Translations under genes and position numbers: made by a program
Shown here: positions 9,023 through 17,764 of the stretch, one piece after another
Layout: every line of letters starts with the position of its first letter
How positions within the stretch are numbered: the first letter of the stretch is position 1
The notes under the pieces: model-generated
Database searches by the model: none
What the model saw: only the letters and a program-made list of their open reading frames with translations
Told to the model about the DNA's origin: nothing
DNA from: Corynebacterium sp. ES2730-CONJ
GTDB taxonomy: Bacteria > Actinomycetota > Actinomycetes > Mycobacteriales > Mycobacteriaceae
Direction: 5' to 3'
Assembly: GCF_024834055.1 (NCBI RefSeq)
Contig: NZ_JANUXZ010000005.1
Coordinates: 124,001-188,000 of the forward strand
Length of the DNA: 64,000 nucleotides

Positions 9023-9101
9023 CCTATCTGTAAAATGCAGGCTCGTTTGTATCATTAACGATTCAAGTTCCCCTTAATTGGTTGTGAATGGGCTTGTCGG
9101 A

Positions 9102-9144
9102 GACGGCGGTGGAAACTAAGCTCTACCTCTATCGCCGTCTTTTC
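9102..9144 (+). terminator. Candidate terminator of the CAP-domain gene
   Basis: GACGGCG (9102-9108) pairs with CGCCGTC (9133-9139) and is followed by TTTTC. The loop is long (24 nt), so this is only moderately convincing. Confidence 0.4.
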
Positions 9145-9306
9145 TATACCTTTCTTCGAGACATCCATAAAAAGTGCAACCCTGAATTCTGACGGTGGCA
9201 AGTTTCTGATACAAGCTTTTACCTGTGAGAACGACCACAGAAGGAACCGCATGTGGCCACGATACAACTGAATTGAAATAGGGATAGCCCCGCATAAACT
9301 TCAACA

Positions 9307-9342
9307 GTTGCAGTCCACCTATCGCTACGAAGAAATTGAAAC
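9307..9342 (+). repeat. CRISPR-repeat-like direct repeat, copy B
   Basis: 36 nt, starting GTTGCAGTCC and ending AAATTGAAAC, both common ends for 36-37 nt CRISPR repeats. It matches copy A at about 29 of 36 aligned positions. A fragment ending in AATTGAAAT at 9271-9279 may be a third, strongly decayed copy. No cas gene is in the window. Confidence 0.6.
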
Positions 9343-9595
9343 TACGGAACCGTTCTCGCTGAATACATGAGTGAGCATCGCAACTACAGTACGCAATGTT
9401 TTAGGAGATTATACGAGACCGAATCGTGTGTGCTCAGGCACGTATTGGAATTATTCAAAATAGAACTCCACGGTGACGTCACTACCGTTCGGGTTCAGCG
9501 TGGTACTCTGCCAGCGGTTCGCAGCTAATGGGAATTAGTTCTTGAGCCTGCTGTCAGCGAGTGAGACCAGAAGGCCATATCAGGGGCAGGTGCTA
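9343..9595. other. Non-coding stretch between repeat B and the hydrolase pseudogene
   Basis: No gene, RNA or clear repeat is recognised. The composition matches the surrounding decayed region. Confidence 0.5.
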
Positions 9596-10571
9596 TTAGC
9601 AATTGTGCTCAGCTAGAAAACCAGCTATTACCTGGCGGCTAATGACAGTAGGCTTTCCATTGGCCGTTTTATTCCCGCCTAAGCTCATTTTCGCTCATAT
9701 CAAAATGGGAAACAATTTCGGCTCTAGGATTGTGTCAACTGATCACTTTCGCCATGCCATAGCTATCCCATGAAAGGTCTTTCTCGCCAGCGATTATAAG
9801 GATATTGGCTCGGGTATCCTCAGCCGCGATCGAATATACGTATCCACCTCGACGGCACAGTTATAAGAACCTCTAGGAATGGAGGGCGACTCAGTTACCG
9901 AAGGGATGAGCATACTGGTAATAAAGATAAGGAAAGAGGACTTCTGAACATTTACAAAAAAGAATCTCTTCGCCCTTCCTATCCACGATGAACCGTGGTT
10001 TTTAAAATTAAGGCCGAAGAATGTGTACGCAGATGGTGCGATCAGAACTACGTTATCTATCACGTCATATTCAGTCGCGAAATGAAAAGCGTACTCCGCG
10101 CCCATCGATGTACCTAGGACGGTGATAGGTTCATCATTGCTGGTATTTTTCGGCACATAGGCGAGTAGGTCTTCGAACTGCTCCTGTGGAAATTTAATTA
10201 ATATTGCAGGTTGATTAACCAAGCCGAGCGTAGAGGCCGCGAGAGTTTCGTAGCCAAGCTGCGCCAGCCGTCGGGCTTTCCTAGGATTAGGGCTGCCTTC
10301 AGAGCTGCCGTAACAGACTATGACCTCTTTGTGGGTTTTATGTCAGGGGTCAGGTGGACGTCTTGGAAGGCCCTGTCGCGAACCTCTTTGATATCCATAC
10401 CGTTTACGCTCGTAGAATACGATCGCATATCTGTTGCATGAGCGAAAGAATTACTGGGAATATCGCTGTTTTTGTTATAAACCGCAGCGATACAACAAGG
10501 ACGCAGAGTGCTACGGCGACAACGATAGCGGATACGGCCATCCATAACGGAATCTTCTGTGGCCTAGACAC
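9596..10571 (-). pseudogene. Membrane-anchored acyl-CoA thioester hydrolase/BAAT-type alpha/beta hydrolase, frameshifted
   Basis: Fragments in changing minus-strand frames line up into one gene. A GTG at 10571 follows AGGAGA and opens VSRPQKIPLWMAVSAIVVAV, a membrane anchor, which stops at 10404. TSVNGMDIKEVRDRAF stops at 10318. EVIVCYGSSEGSPNP, then RLAQLGYETLAAS and PITVLGTSMGAEYAFHFA (nucleophile elbow GTSMG) run to 9794. ANILIIAGEKDLSWDSYG (acid-residue region) stops at 9735. GGNKTANGKPTVISRQVIAG ends at 9596. Order and motifs fit the BAAT/acyl-CoA thioester hydrolase C-terminal domain. At least four frameshifts are needed, so it is a decayed gene rather than a sequencing slip. Confidence 0.75.
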
Positions 10572-11425
10572 CGATGTTTCTCCTCACCGCTGATCGGTAA
10601 TAAATTTAGATTCTCTAAACACGAAGAGTTGGTGCTCACCTTGACTGTACACCGCTTGCTCTTTTCTTGATCCCCTTAATCGGCCACACGAGGTGGTCAA
10701 AAATTTCCGGTCTGATAGTCCTTATCGAGGATATGGGCCCAGCAAACGGGCTGGGCAGAAGCCCGCCCCATGTGCTGTATAAGTACGCTGATCCGATCGT
10801 TGGGTATTGAAATATTGTTTGTAGGTAATCAGATGGTGGAAGTGATCCCTAGTTTCAAGAATGGTTGTGTGCGGCATATACGCTACTATTCTCTTGCAGA
10901 GTACAAGGACTATCTTCTGCACTACTGCACACCTTAATAGACTTGCTAAGAGTTGCTGATTTTGATCTAGGATTAACCTTTTGCATTGTGATTCTATGTC
11001 TCGAATTGACTCCATAGATTAGACCTAAAGTGGAAAAAATACCACTGGGCTGGTTGTCGAGAAGTGAAACAAATGCAGAAACAGAAAGCAAAATCACCTC
11101 GCGCGGAGGGAAACCAGTACTAAGTACCTATGACGTAAAAGGAACCCGTTGAAGTGTTCATACTGATGAATGACCTAATATGATCACAGAGTGATGCGGC
11201 GTCTAGGAGATGTGAAGATCTTCTACAGTACTTCCTGGAGCGCTCGATGATCCAAATTTACTCACTAAGCTCGGTGATCAAATGCAAATGGTAGAGCGAT
11301 ATCATTGATGCAAGCGTGCGGTTTTAAGGTACCGAAATTTTCAATTAGTGTTGCCGCACTTAGCAAAACAGAAACCGCTATGACCAGTCTCGGGGTGATG
11401 GGGATGTTTTGGTTACAGTTTGCGG
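10572..11425. other. Non-coding stretch, AT-rich
   Basis: No gene is recognised on either strand. A hairpin GCCCAGC/GCTGGGC (10737-10743 with 10750-10756) could be a terminator remnant. The rest shows no coding pattern. Confidence 0.5.
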
Positions 11426-12331
11426 TTATGAGGAGCTAGTAGATCCAAGTTCGGCTTGCTCTAGTGCACGCAAAGTTACGCCATCGCTGTTCTTCCAGGA
11501 AGTTTTTCCGGAAGTCGATGCCCCAATGAGAAAACTAGAGGCCGCTGAGGGTGAGGTGAATAGCGTATCTCGCAGCAGCTTGTGATCGGCGCTTACTCGA
11601 TCTGCGAAGCGCTGTCTGTTTTTCTTAACAGATTCTGGTGCCGACTCTGTAAGTCCCTCTCGCAGAGTGGCCCCCGCGAGAATAACAAAGCCATCGTTAG
11701 TTTGGCGGCCAGTACCACATGCTCCAGCGGCCTTTAGATAGAGTAGAGGCTCTACTTTGGGAGACAACGCTGGTGATTCTGGCGCAATGACCTTTGCATC
11801 ATCGACTGCATCGAATACTCGGTAGCCAAGCGAGCCGATAAGGATTTTGGCGTTGGCAATGAACTCATCGAGGGCGGCTTTCTTTTCTTCGGTGACATTA
11901 CCGGGGGAGGGATCATTGCTATTGACCGCACGAACTCGATCGGCGACTAAGGCATGCTGGTAAAAAGCATTTTCCAGATAAGAAATCTCGGTTGGACCAA
12001 ACGAGTTGTCCGAGTCGATGATCAAGATGGAATGAGTGAAATAGTCTAGTTTCTCCTCGCCAAGGTGCTCTGCCACGCGAGCGAGCACCCCGTTTCCGTT
12101 CTTGCGTTCACGGGCTTGTCCGACATAGAGAAGTTCTTCTCCGGATTCGGTGTCATTACCGAACAGCAGGTAGACGCCCGTCTGGTTGAGCTCGGAGCGG
12201 TTTTTAGAACGATGGATTTCTGTACGGGGGATGAGATAAACCTTGCCCACCCAGTTATCTAAAGAGCATTTGATCCGACCGTTGGGTGAGCCATCCATCA
12301 AGAACAATTGTACGGTCCTAGGAAATACCAT
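11426..12331 (-). CDS. GIY-YIG nuclease-domain protein with C-terminal DUF4357
   Basis: 301 residues. GVYLLFG at about 52 and LLYVGQA at about 68 are the paired strands of a GIY-YIG domain, followed by the helix with a conserved Arg and by FGPTEISYLENAFYQHA. The C-terminus SPSAASSFLIGASTSGKTSWKNSDG is a DUF4357-like motif. Such proteins often lie in accessory DNA beside restriction systems, but none is adjacent here. Nuclease activity is inferred from fold only. AAGGTG lies 4 nt before the ATG. It is intact in a region where its neighbours are decayed. Confidence 0.8.
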   Translation of the reverse strand: MVFPRTVQLFLMDGSPNGRIKCSLDNWVGKVYLIPRTEIHRSKNRSELNQTGVYLLFGNDTESGEELLYVGQARERKNGNGVLARVAEHLGEEKLDYFTHSILIIDSDNSFGPTEISYLENAFYQHALVADRVRAVNSNDPSPGNVTEEKKAALDEFIANAKILIGSLGYRVFDAVDDAKVIAPESPALSPKVEPLLYLKAAGACGTGRQTNDGFVILAGATLREGLTESAPESVKKNRQRFADRVSADHKLLRDTLFTSPSAASSFLIGASTSGKTSWKNSDGVTLRALEQAELGSTSSS

Positions 12332-12649
12332 GGTTCACCTTATATCTTTTCTGTCTCCCGACTATGATCATTGCTCCAGCCCACTTGCCGCAATGCTACA
12401 CCTGCAATCGGTACGTATCAGTGCGCAGCGTCGCACTATCCTCGCTTCGGCTTTACTGTTTGGTAGCGATTGGCTATCTACGAATTAATTTTGGTAGAAA
12501 GCATCGTCCGAACCTATTTTAGCACCCTCATTTGGGTCTTATTCCCCATCCTCTAAGGGACGTATGACGTCTCGATAATCATACGGCTGAATGGTCCGAC
12601 TGATTCCTTTGTGATTGTCTCGATAGAGACTGCCACGAAGCGAAAATTT

Positions 12650-12686
12650 ATCCTTAACAGTTCGATTTGACGGTACCGTTAAGGAT
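12650..12686. repeat. Inverted repeat ATCCTTAAC / GTTAAGGAT
   Basis: Two 9-bp arms at 12650-12658 and 12678-12686 with a 19-nt loop. A short T-run follows on either strand, so it could be a bidirectional terminator or the relic of a mobile-element end. Confidence 0.45.
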
Positions 12687-12740
12687 GTTTTGGTAAATGC
12701 CCATACAGCCTTGGCTGTTTGGGGCTCATTCGAGGTGGAG

Positions 12741-12783
12741 AACCACTAGCTATCGCTGCCGCTTCGGCCCGCGATCAGTGGTT
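12741..12783. repeat. Interrupted inverted repeat
   Basis: AACCACT (12741-12747) pairs with AGTGGTT (12777-12783) and the inner ATCGC (12752-12756) with GCGAT (12771-12775), with small internal mismatches. It has no T-run and is not near a stop codon. Its function is unknown. Confidence 0.4.
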
Positions 12784-12867
12784 AGCCTAATAGCAAAGTA
12801 GTTATGTTCTGGACTCGAATATAAGACTTGCGTCTCGCCGCACTTTAAAGAGGACCACAGATAATAA

Positions 12868-13767
12868 TTAGCTCTCGTGGGCATAGTTGCTGCGGAAAAA
12901 CTCAGCGATATCGCGAACCCGCTGCCTAGCCACCGTAGGCGTGGACACCCGATGCTCAGAGGTATAAACCTGAGTGCGCACCGCAGAAGCCTCTTCGAAC
13001 CACGGATAATGGCCAGCAATAGAATCGTGGCTGGCAATCTGCATGAAAGTGGTGGGAAGTGTGTCAAGGGCCGGGAAATCAGTGCCACCGCGTATATCTT
13101 CGGGTAGTCCATCAAGCTCAAGATGGGGGAAGGTGAGTGCGAGGGCGTCAAAAAGCTCAGCGCAAAGAACGGCAAGCGCACCGCCAGAGGAATAACCCCA
13201 AGCGCCCACCCATGGAGCACCTTGACTACGAATCCACTCGGCTGCCTGGGTGACGGCAGCGATCACGGCGGGGAGATCGGACTCAGGTAGGAGGGGATAG
13301 TCGAGATCAACAATGGTAACCCCAGAAAGCTCCGCGAGACCCGCGACCTCAGGGCGCCAGGCATTCTCGAGCGCAACCCCAGAGCCTTTCCACCAACCAC
13401 CAGGGTGGAGGGAGATGGCCCAAGCACCGCTGGGTTGAGAAGGCCTAAAGATTTTTGCATTCAGCTCAGGTAGATCCTCAACCGTGATGCCGTCGATAAA
13501 GGCCACCCCTGGCATAGCGTGATTTACGGCCGCACCCAACATCAACATGGAGGAGTGGGTGAGACGGTCCGGGAGCATGGCGTCGAAAGTATCGGCAGGG
13601 AGTGGATCGGAGGGGTTATCGGACCACGGCGGGTTCTTCTCTGGGGCCTCATAATGAGCATGAATATAGGAGGCGAGCTGCTCGAGCTGTTCTTCTTCGC
13701 TCATATCGCGGTCGATACCGCCAACTTGGAAGGCTTCACGTTCGGGGTCGGAATATGGATTAGTCAT
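12868..13767 (-). CDS. Alpha/beta hydrolase (hydrolase-3/lipase-like)
   Basis: 299 residues. HPGGWW at 121-126 is the oxyanion-hole strand of the HGG family. GYSSGG at 191-196 carries the nucleophile Ser193, and ASHDSIAG probably carries the acidic residue. The final His is likely in the STPTVARQRV-adjacent region (SEHRVST). There is no signal peptide, so it is cytoplasmic. The substrate is unknown; an esterase is likely. TACCAT 6 nt before the ATG and no Shine-Dalgarno suggest leaderless transcription. Confidence 0.82.
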   Translation of the reverse strand: MTNPYSDPEREAFQVGGIDRDMSEEEQLEQLASYIHAHYEAPEKNPPWSDNPSDPLPADTFDAMLPDRLTHSSMLMLGAAVNHAMPGVAFIDGITVEDLPELNAKIFRPSQPSGAWAISLHPGGWWKGSGVALENAWRPEVAGLAELSGVTIVDLDYPLLPESDLPAVIAAVTQAAEWIRSQGAPWVGAWGYSSGGALAVLCAELFDALALTFPHLELDGLPEDIRGGTDFPALDTLPTTFMQIASHDSIAGHYPWFEEASAVRTQVYTSEHRVSTPTVARQRVRDIAEFFRSNYAHES

Positions 13768-14108
13768 GGCATCATGGTAACCACACTCGTGTCTAAACTG
13801 CTAGGGCGTAGCCGCAAGATTGGAGAAGCAGAATCACCATGCATCGTCTATGCCACTCTGATTGGCGCTATCCTGGTGCTCATGCGGTGCATCTGCACTG
13901 CAACGTACTATCGTGTCTTTTCGACATCCACCGACCGCACAAATAAGGCACTCTGTTAAACGGAGTAGTGCAGATGAGAGCCCTTGAAAATTAAAAGGAT
14001 AGAGGGTAATTCCGGCTCAGATCCTCATGGGGACCTTAAAAAACCGCTGCCCATATAACCCTAAGTTGTAGGCCCACCAGCTTTAGCGGACCTTGGGAAT
14101 AAGCAAAA
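13768..14108. other. Intergenic stretch upstream of the hydrolase gene
   Basis: It holds the hydrolase promoter region. A 61-codon plus-strand frame (13774-13959) with one hydrophobic stretch lacks a ribosome site and overlaps that promoter. I do not call it a gene. Confidence 0.4.
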
Positions 14109-14139
14109 ACCCTCGCCGTCAACATTTTTCGGCGAGGGT
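14109..14139 (-). terminator. Rho-independent terminator of pepO
   Basis: ACCCTCGCCG pairs with CGGCGAGGGT around an 11-nt loop. On the minus strand it is followed by TTTTTG, 14 nt after the pepO stop. Confidence 0.85.
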
Positions 14140-14152
14140 TGGTTTGTCTCTG

Positions 14153-16093
14153 CTACCAGATAGTGACGCGATCTTCTGGGGCGATATAGACCGGCGCATC
14201 GGTGGGAATATCGAAGGCCTCATAGAATTCAGCTATATTGCCCGCAATGATATTGCAGCGGAATTCCGCTGGTGAGTGCGGATCCACAGCGAGAAGTTGT
14301 GCCTGATACTCAGGGCGTTGCTTGGTGCGCCACACATGCGCCCAGGAGAGGAAAAGGCGCTGCAGACCGTTATAGCTGTGCTCGTATAGCTCCGGCGATC
14401 CTCCCTCCACTGCAAAAGGCTTGCTAGGGGTATCGTCGATGCTCATACCGTGATCGTCCAAGTAGAGGCGGTAGGCGACCACCGCGATCCCTAATCCACC
14501 TAAGTCGCCGATATTTTCTCCGAGGGTGAATTCGCCATTGACACCAGCGGTATCAATTCCGGCGTCGATAAGCGTGTGGGGAACCTTACCGTTAAATTGC
14601 TCCACCAAATTGCCGGTGAGCTGAGCAAAGGCGGCCCGATCCTCAGCAGACCACCACGAGTTGAGGTTGCCGTTCCCATCGTACTGGGACCCTTGATCGT
14701 CGAAACCGTGGCCGATTTCGTGGCCGATTACTGCTCCAATGGCCCCGAATTTCTCCGCCGCGTCGGCGTCTTTATCAAAGAATGGAGGACGCAAGATAGC
14801 CGCGGGGAAGGTGATATCGTTAACCACCGGATTATAGAAGGCGTTGACGACTTGTGGATTAGCAAACCATTCCTCGCGGTTAGCGGGCTTGCCAATCTTA
14901 TTTATTTCATAATCATGGGCAAAAGCGCTTCCCAGGCGGTAGTTAGCAACCAGATCTGCCCCCGCGGAGGAGAATTCGAGGCCCGAATAATCTCGCCAAG
15001 TATCGGGGTAGCCAATCTTAGCTTGGAATTTACCGAGCTTTTCGAGGGCCTTCTCACGAGTTTCCGGGGTCATCCATGGCAGTGAGGAAATACGTTGACG
15101 GTAGGCGCGAATAAGATAGTCAACCAGTTCCAGCATCTCCTCTTTATAGGAGGCGGGGAAATGCTTGGCTACAAAGAGTTTTCCAATGTCTTGGCCCACA
15201 AAGCTTTCGGCTACCCCAAGGGCGCGCTTCCACCGATCGCGTTGCTCAAGGGAGCCCGATAGGGTGGTGCCGTAGAAATCGAAGTTGGCCTTCGAGATCT
15301 CAGCGGTGAGCAGGCCAGCGCGATCTTTGATGATATGCCAAGTAGCCCACAACTTCCACGCCTCAAGATGAGATTCATCTAGGAGAGTGCCCAGATGGTC
15401 GAAATAGTCAGGCATCATCACAATATAGCGACCCTCAGGGAATCCAGCCGCAGTTAGGATTGTGCGCAGATAGGCGGGGAGATCCTCGCTGTTAACAGGA
15501 TTGAAGGTTTTTACTGCATCGCGGGTGCTCACCACATCCCAGTGCCCTTGAGCCAGCGTAGTTTCCAGCTCCAGAATGGTGCGTGCAGCTTCCTCCGGAT
15601 CTGAGATCTGCGGGATAAAGCCCAGCATTCTGACAATATGCGCCTGATAGAGAGATCTAATTTCAGCGTGTTCGCTCTTGTGATAGTAGGCCTCATCGGG
15701 TAGCCCCAAACCTGCTTGGTACAAGTAGGCGCTAGCATTTTCGAGGGCAGAATCTTTTTCAATATAGGCACCGAAGGGAAGGGAGATACCCACCCGGCTC
15801 AACGCGCCCAAAGCGTGGAGGAACTCATCGATAGTGGAGATATCCACGAGTGCAAGGTCAGCGTCAATAGCGCTTATCCCTGCGCGTTCAACGCCATCAG
15901 TATCCATATACGAGGCATAGAGCGCGCCAGCTCGCGTATCAGGATTCTCCAGTAAAAGCGCGTGCGTATCAGCTTCTGCTTGATCGCGTAAAGCATAGAA
16001 GGTCCCGTCAGAGGGACGATCATTGGGGATCTCGTGGGAATCGAGCCACGAGCCATTGACGAACCGGTAAAGATCAGTGATATTTAAAGCCAT
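14153..16093 (-). CDS. pepO: M13 family zinc endopeptidase (PepO/neprilysin-like)
   Basis: 646 residues, the normal length for M13. The zinc motif HEIGH is at 458-462, and the third ligand Glu526 with Asp530 lies in GENIGD. The substrate-binding NAFYNP is at 417-422. FVNGSWLDSHEIPNDRPSDGTF at the N-terminus is typical of the family. There is no signal peptide or membrane anchor, so it is cytoplasmic, as in other actinobacterial members that cut oligopeptides. The gene is monocistronic, ends in a strong terminator and diverges from the membrane-protein/PrsW pair. Confidence 0.93.
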   Translation of the reverse strand: MALNITDLYRFVNGSWLDSHEIPNDRPSDGTFYALRDQAEADTHALLLENPDTRAGALYASYMDTDGVERAGISAIDADLALVDISTIDEFLHALGALSRVGISLPFGAYIEKDSALENASAYLYQAGLGLPDEAYYHKSEHAEIRSLYQAHIVRMLGFIPQISDPEEAARTILELETTLAQGHWDVVSTRDAVKTFNPVNSEDLPAYLRTILTAAGFPEGRYIVMMPDYFDHLGTLLDESHLEAWKLWATWHIIKDRAGLLTAEISKANFDFYGTTLSGSLEQRDRWKRALGVAESFVGQDIGKLFVAKHFPASYKEEMLELVDYLIRAYRQRISSLPWMTPETREKALEKLGKFQAKIGYPDTWRDYSGLEFSSAGADLVANYRLGSAFAHDYEINKIGKPANREEWFANPQVVNAFYNPVVNDITFPAAILRPPFFDKDADAAEKFGAIGAVIGHEIGHGFDDQGSQYDGNGNLNSWWSAEDRAAFAQLTGNLVEQFNGKVPHTLIDAGIDTAGVNGEFTLGENIGDLGGLGIAVVAYRLYLDDHGMSIDDTPSKPFAVEGGSPELYEHSYNGLQRLFLSWAHVWRTKQRPEYQAQLLAVDPHSPAEFRCNIIAGNIAEFYEAFDIPTDAPVYIAPEDRVTIW

Positions 16094-16183
16094 TACTCCA
16101 GTGTAATGCTGAGTCTGGAATCGTGCGTCGGCAGTGTTCTCTGGTCCTGCACAAGGGCAGTGAATGCCCTAGAATTACCACTC

Positions 16184-16741
16184 ATGAGTCGTTTTCAGTA
16201 CAACCCCCCGACGAATGCGAAACAGTGGTGGGCCATTGTTGGCATCTTCGCCCTGCTGTTGCTCCTTCCTATAGGGCTCGCAGCCGTGGTACCCGAAAAA
16301 ATCCGCGAATCCGAAGTTATTCTAGGCGACGAGGCCTATAACTGGACTGTTCCGGTGCGCAATGCCGAAGGCGAACCGCTCGTGTGTCGCATCGTTAGCG
16401 ATACCCTCTATACCGGATCGTGGGATTGCGATGGCATCACTATTGATAGCTCGGTCGTCGAGGCGGGTAGCAACCAGCGCCGAACCGTTACCCGAGCTAT
16501 GCGGGGGTATATACAGCCTCTGGGTCCTAGTAGCGAGGTGGAGTTTAGCGGTAATATCGCGCGCATGCGAACACTGGGCGACAATCCATATTTCGAGCTC
16601 GGATTCAACTTTGGCACCGGCGATAATTCCAATAATGCCCTCATGGTTGTGGTGGGTGGAAACGAATACGATCCGCGCATCGCGGAGGTTTTCACCGCAC
16701 TAGATAATGCCCCGAAGAATCCCCAGGAGAGTGCAGCATGA
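16184..16741 (+). CDS. Membrane-anchored protein of unknown function
   Basis: 185 residues from the chosen start. One transmembrane segment, WWAIVGIFALLLLLPIGLAAVVP (about 15-37), is followed by an extracytoplasmic domain of about 145 residues with two cysteines (CRIVSDTLYTGSWDC) that could form a disulfide. No family is recognised. The frame opens earlier, but TAGAAT at 16170-16175 lies 8 nt before the ATG at 16184, which fixes the start. The stop overlaps the prsW start by 4 nt, so the two are translationally coupled and may work together. Confidence 0.75.
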   Translation: MSRFQYNPPTNAKQWWAIVGIFALLLLLPIGLAAVVPEKIRESEVILGDEAYNWTVPVRNAEGEPLVCRIVSDTLYTGSWDCDGITIDSSVVEAGSNQRRTVTRAMRGYIQPLGPSSEVEFSGNIARMRTLGDNPYFELGFNFGTGDNSNNALMVVVGGNEYDPRIAEVFTALDNAPKNPQESAA

Positions 16742-17700
16742 GATATACCAAACCCCTCCGCATTACCTTATTAATTGTCACAATCCTCGCGGCCCTCGGG
16801 GTAGCAGGCGTGGTGGGACTATCTGCGGTGCTCTCACCGGCATCTATTGGCCTCGGCTTGGTGCTGGTATCGATCTATCTCATCGCTTTTTATTTTCTTA
16901 TCAGTCGCTCCGGGTTCGCGCCGAACGCCGGTTTTGCGTGGGTATTTAGCTCATTCGCGTGGGGTTCGGCCGTGTGTTTTGGGCTAGCCACATTCGTTGG
17001 TACCGCGGTCTCTGAGGTCACCAGTAAATTAGGGTGGGATATTGTCGCCGCCTCCTTTGGAGGCGCTTACCCAGAAGAAATAGCTAAGACTTTGGGCGTT
17101 ATTTTAGTAATGGCTGCTTTTACTCAGCTCAATCGCCCCTGGCACGGTTTCGCTACCGGAATTATTGTTGGCTTAGGTTTCGATACTATTGAAAATCTGC
17201 TGTATGGGCAGATGGGGGGACTGATCCACCCAGATAGTGATATTGAGGGCACGTTGATGATGTGGGGCCTGCGCTCGATTGCAGGTCCAGGCCTCCATAT
17301 CCTTTTCACCGGAATCGCTGGCTACGGTATTGGCCTGGCCATGACGAGTATTGGCATTAGCTTCGCGCAGCGCCTGAAATATGGGGCAACCTGGTTTGCT
17401 ATTGCCTTCGTACTGCACTTTGCGTGGAATCTCCAGATTCCCACTGAAGTGATCCTCATCGGTATTTATATCATTGTGGGCCTGATTGGTTATCCGCTCT
17501 TTATCTATCTGTGGCTACAGTGCCGCAAAGCCGCTCGGGCAGATCGTGATCAGCCTCAAACTCCCATCAGTTCGCTTAGTGAACTCAATGAATTAGTTCC
17601 CCTCGATCACAGTCGCGAGCAACCGCGATTATTTGGAGAAAAGCCTTTTGTTACTCCCATCGCTTATGTGGGACTGACCGCCGAAGAACCTCGCGATTAA
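16738..17700 (+). CDS. PrsW-family intramembrane protease
   Basis: 320 residues with about eight membrane segments. The PrsW signatures are present: EEIAK at 113-117, FDTIENLLY at 148-156, His187 in GLHILFTG, and His227 in LHFAWN. PrsW proteins belong to the glutamic-type CAAX/PrsW intramembrane peptidase group; in Bacillus PrsW cuts an anti-sigma factor. The upstream partner encodes a single-span membrane protein, so it is a plausible substrate or cofactor, which is inference. A soluble Pro/Glu-rich tail covers about 265-320. A terminator follows. Confidence 0.85.
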   Translation: MRYTKPLRITLLIVTILAALGVAGVVGLSAVLSPASIGLGLVLVSIYLIAFYFLISRSGFAPNAGFAWVFSSFAWGSAVCFGLATFVGTAVSEVTSKLGWDIVAASFGGAYPEEIAKTLGVILVMAAFTQLNRPWHGFATGIIVGLGFDTIENLLYGQMGGLIHPDSDIEGTLMMWGLRSIAGPGLHILFTGIAGYGIGLAMTSIGISFAQRLKYGATWFAIAFVLHFAWNLQIPTEVILIGIYIIVGLIGYPLFIYLWLQCRKAARADRDQPQTPISSLSELNELVPLDHSREQPRLFGEKPFVTPIAYVGLTAEEPRD

Positions 17701-17715
17701 GCCTCTATAAGAGTC

Positions 17716-17745
17716 AAGCCCGCACCGTGGATAGGGTGCGGGCTT
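17716..17745. terminator. Bidirectional terminator between prsW and embC
   Basis: AAGCCCGCACC pairs with GGTGCGGGCTT over 11 bp around an 8-nt loop and is followed by ATTATTTTTC. It serves convergent genes. Confidence 0.85.
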
Positions 17746-17764
17746 ATTATTTTTCTAAGTCTCT

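Larger units (their letters stand above)
12332..12867. other. Non-coding stretch with inverted repeats
   Basis: No gene is seen. It contains two inverted repeats at 12650-12686 and 12741-12783, described separately. It closes the atypical region before the ordinary GC-richer genes resume. Confidence 0.5.

Noticed and set aside
9244..9279. Possible third CRISPR-like repeat before copy B.
   Set aside because: Only its last 20 nt match (about 14 of 20) and the spacer would be 27 nt; too weak to call.
13519..13773. Plus-strand frame inside the alpha/beta hydrolase.
   Set aside because: It is the reverse-strand shadow of a well-supported gene.
13774..13959. 61-codon plus-strand frame with one hydrophobic stretch.
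   Set aside because: It has no ribosome site or -10 element, and it overlaps the promoter region of the divergent hydrolase gene.
14576..15085. 169-codon plus-strand frame within pepO.
   Set aside because: It lies opposite conserved M13 peptidase sequence, including the zinc motif.
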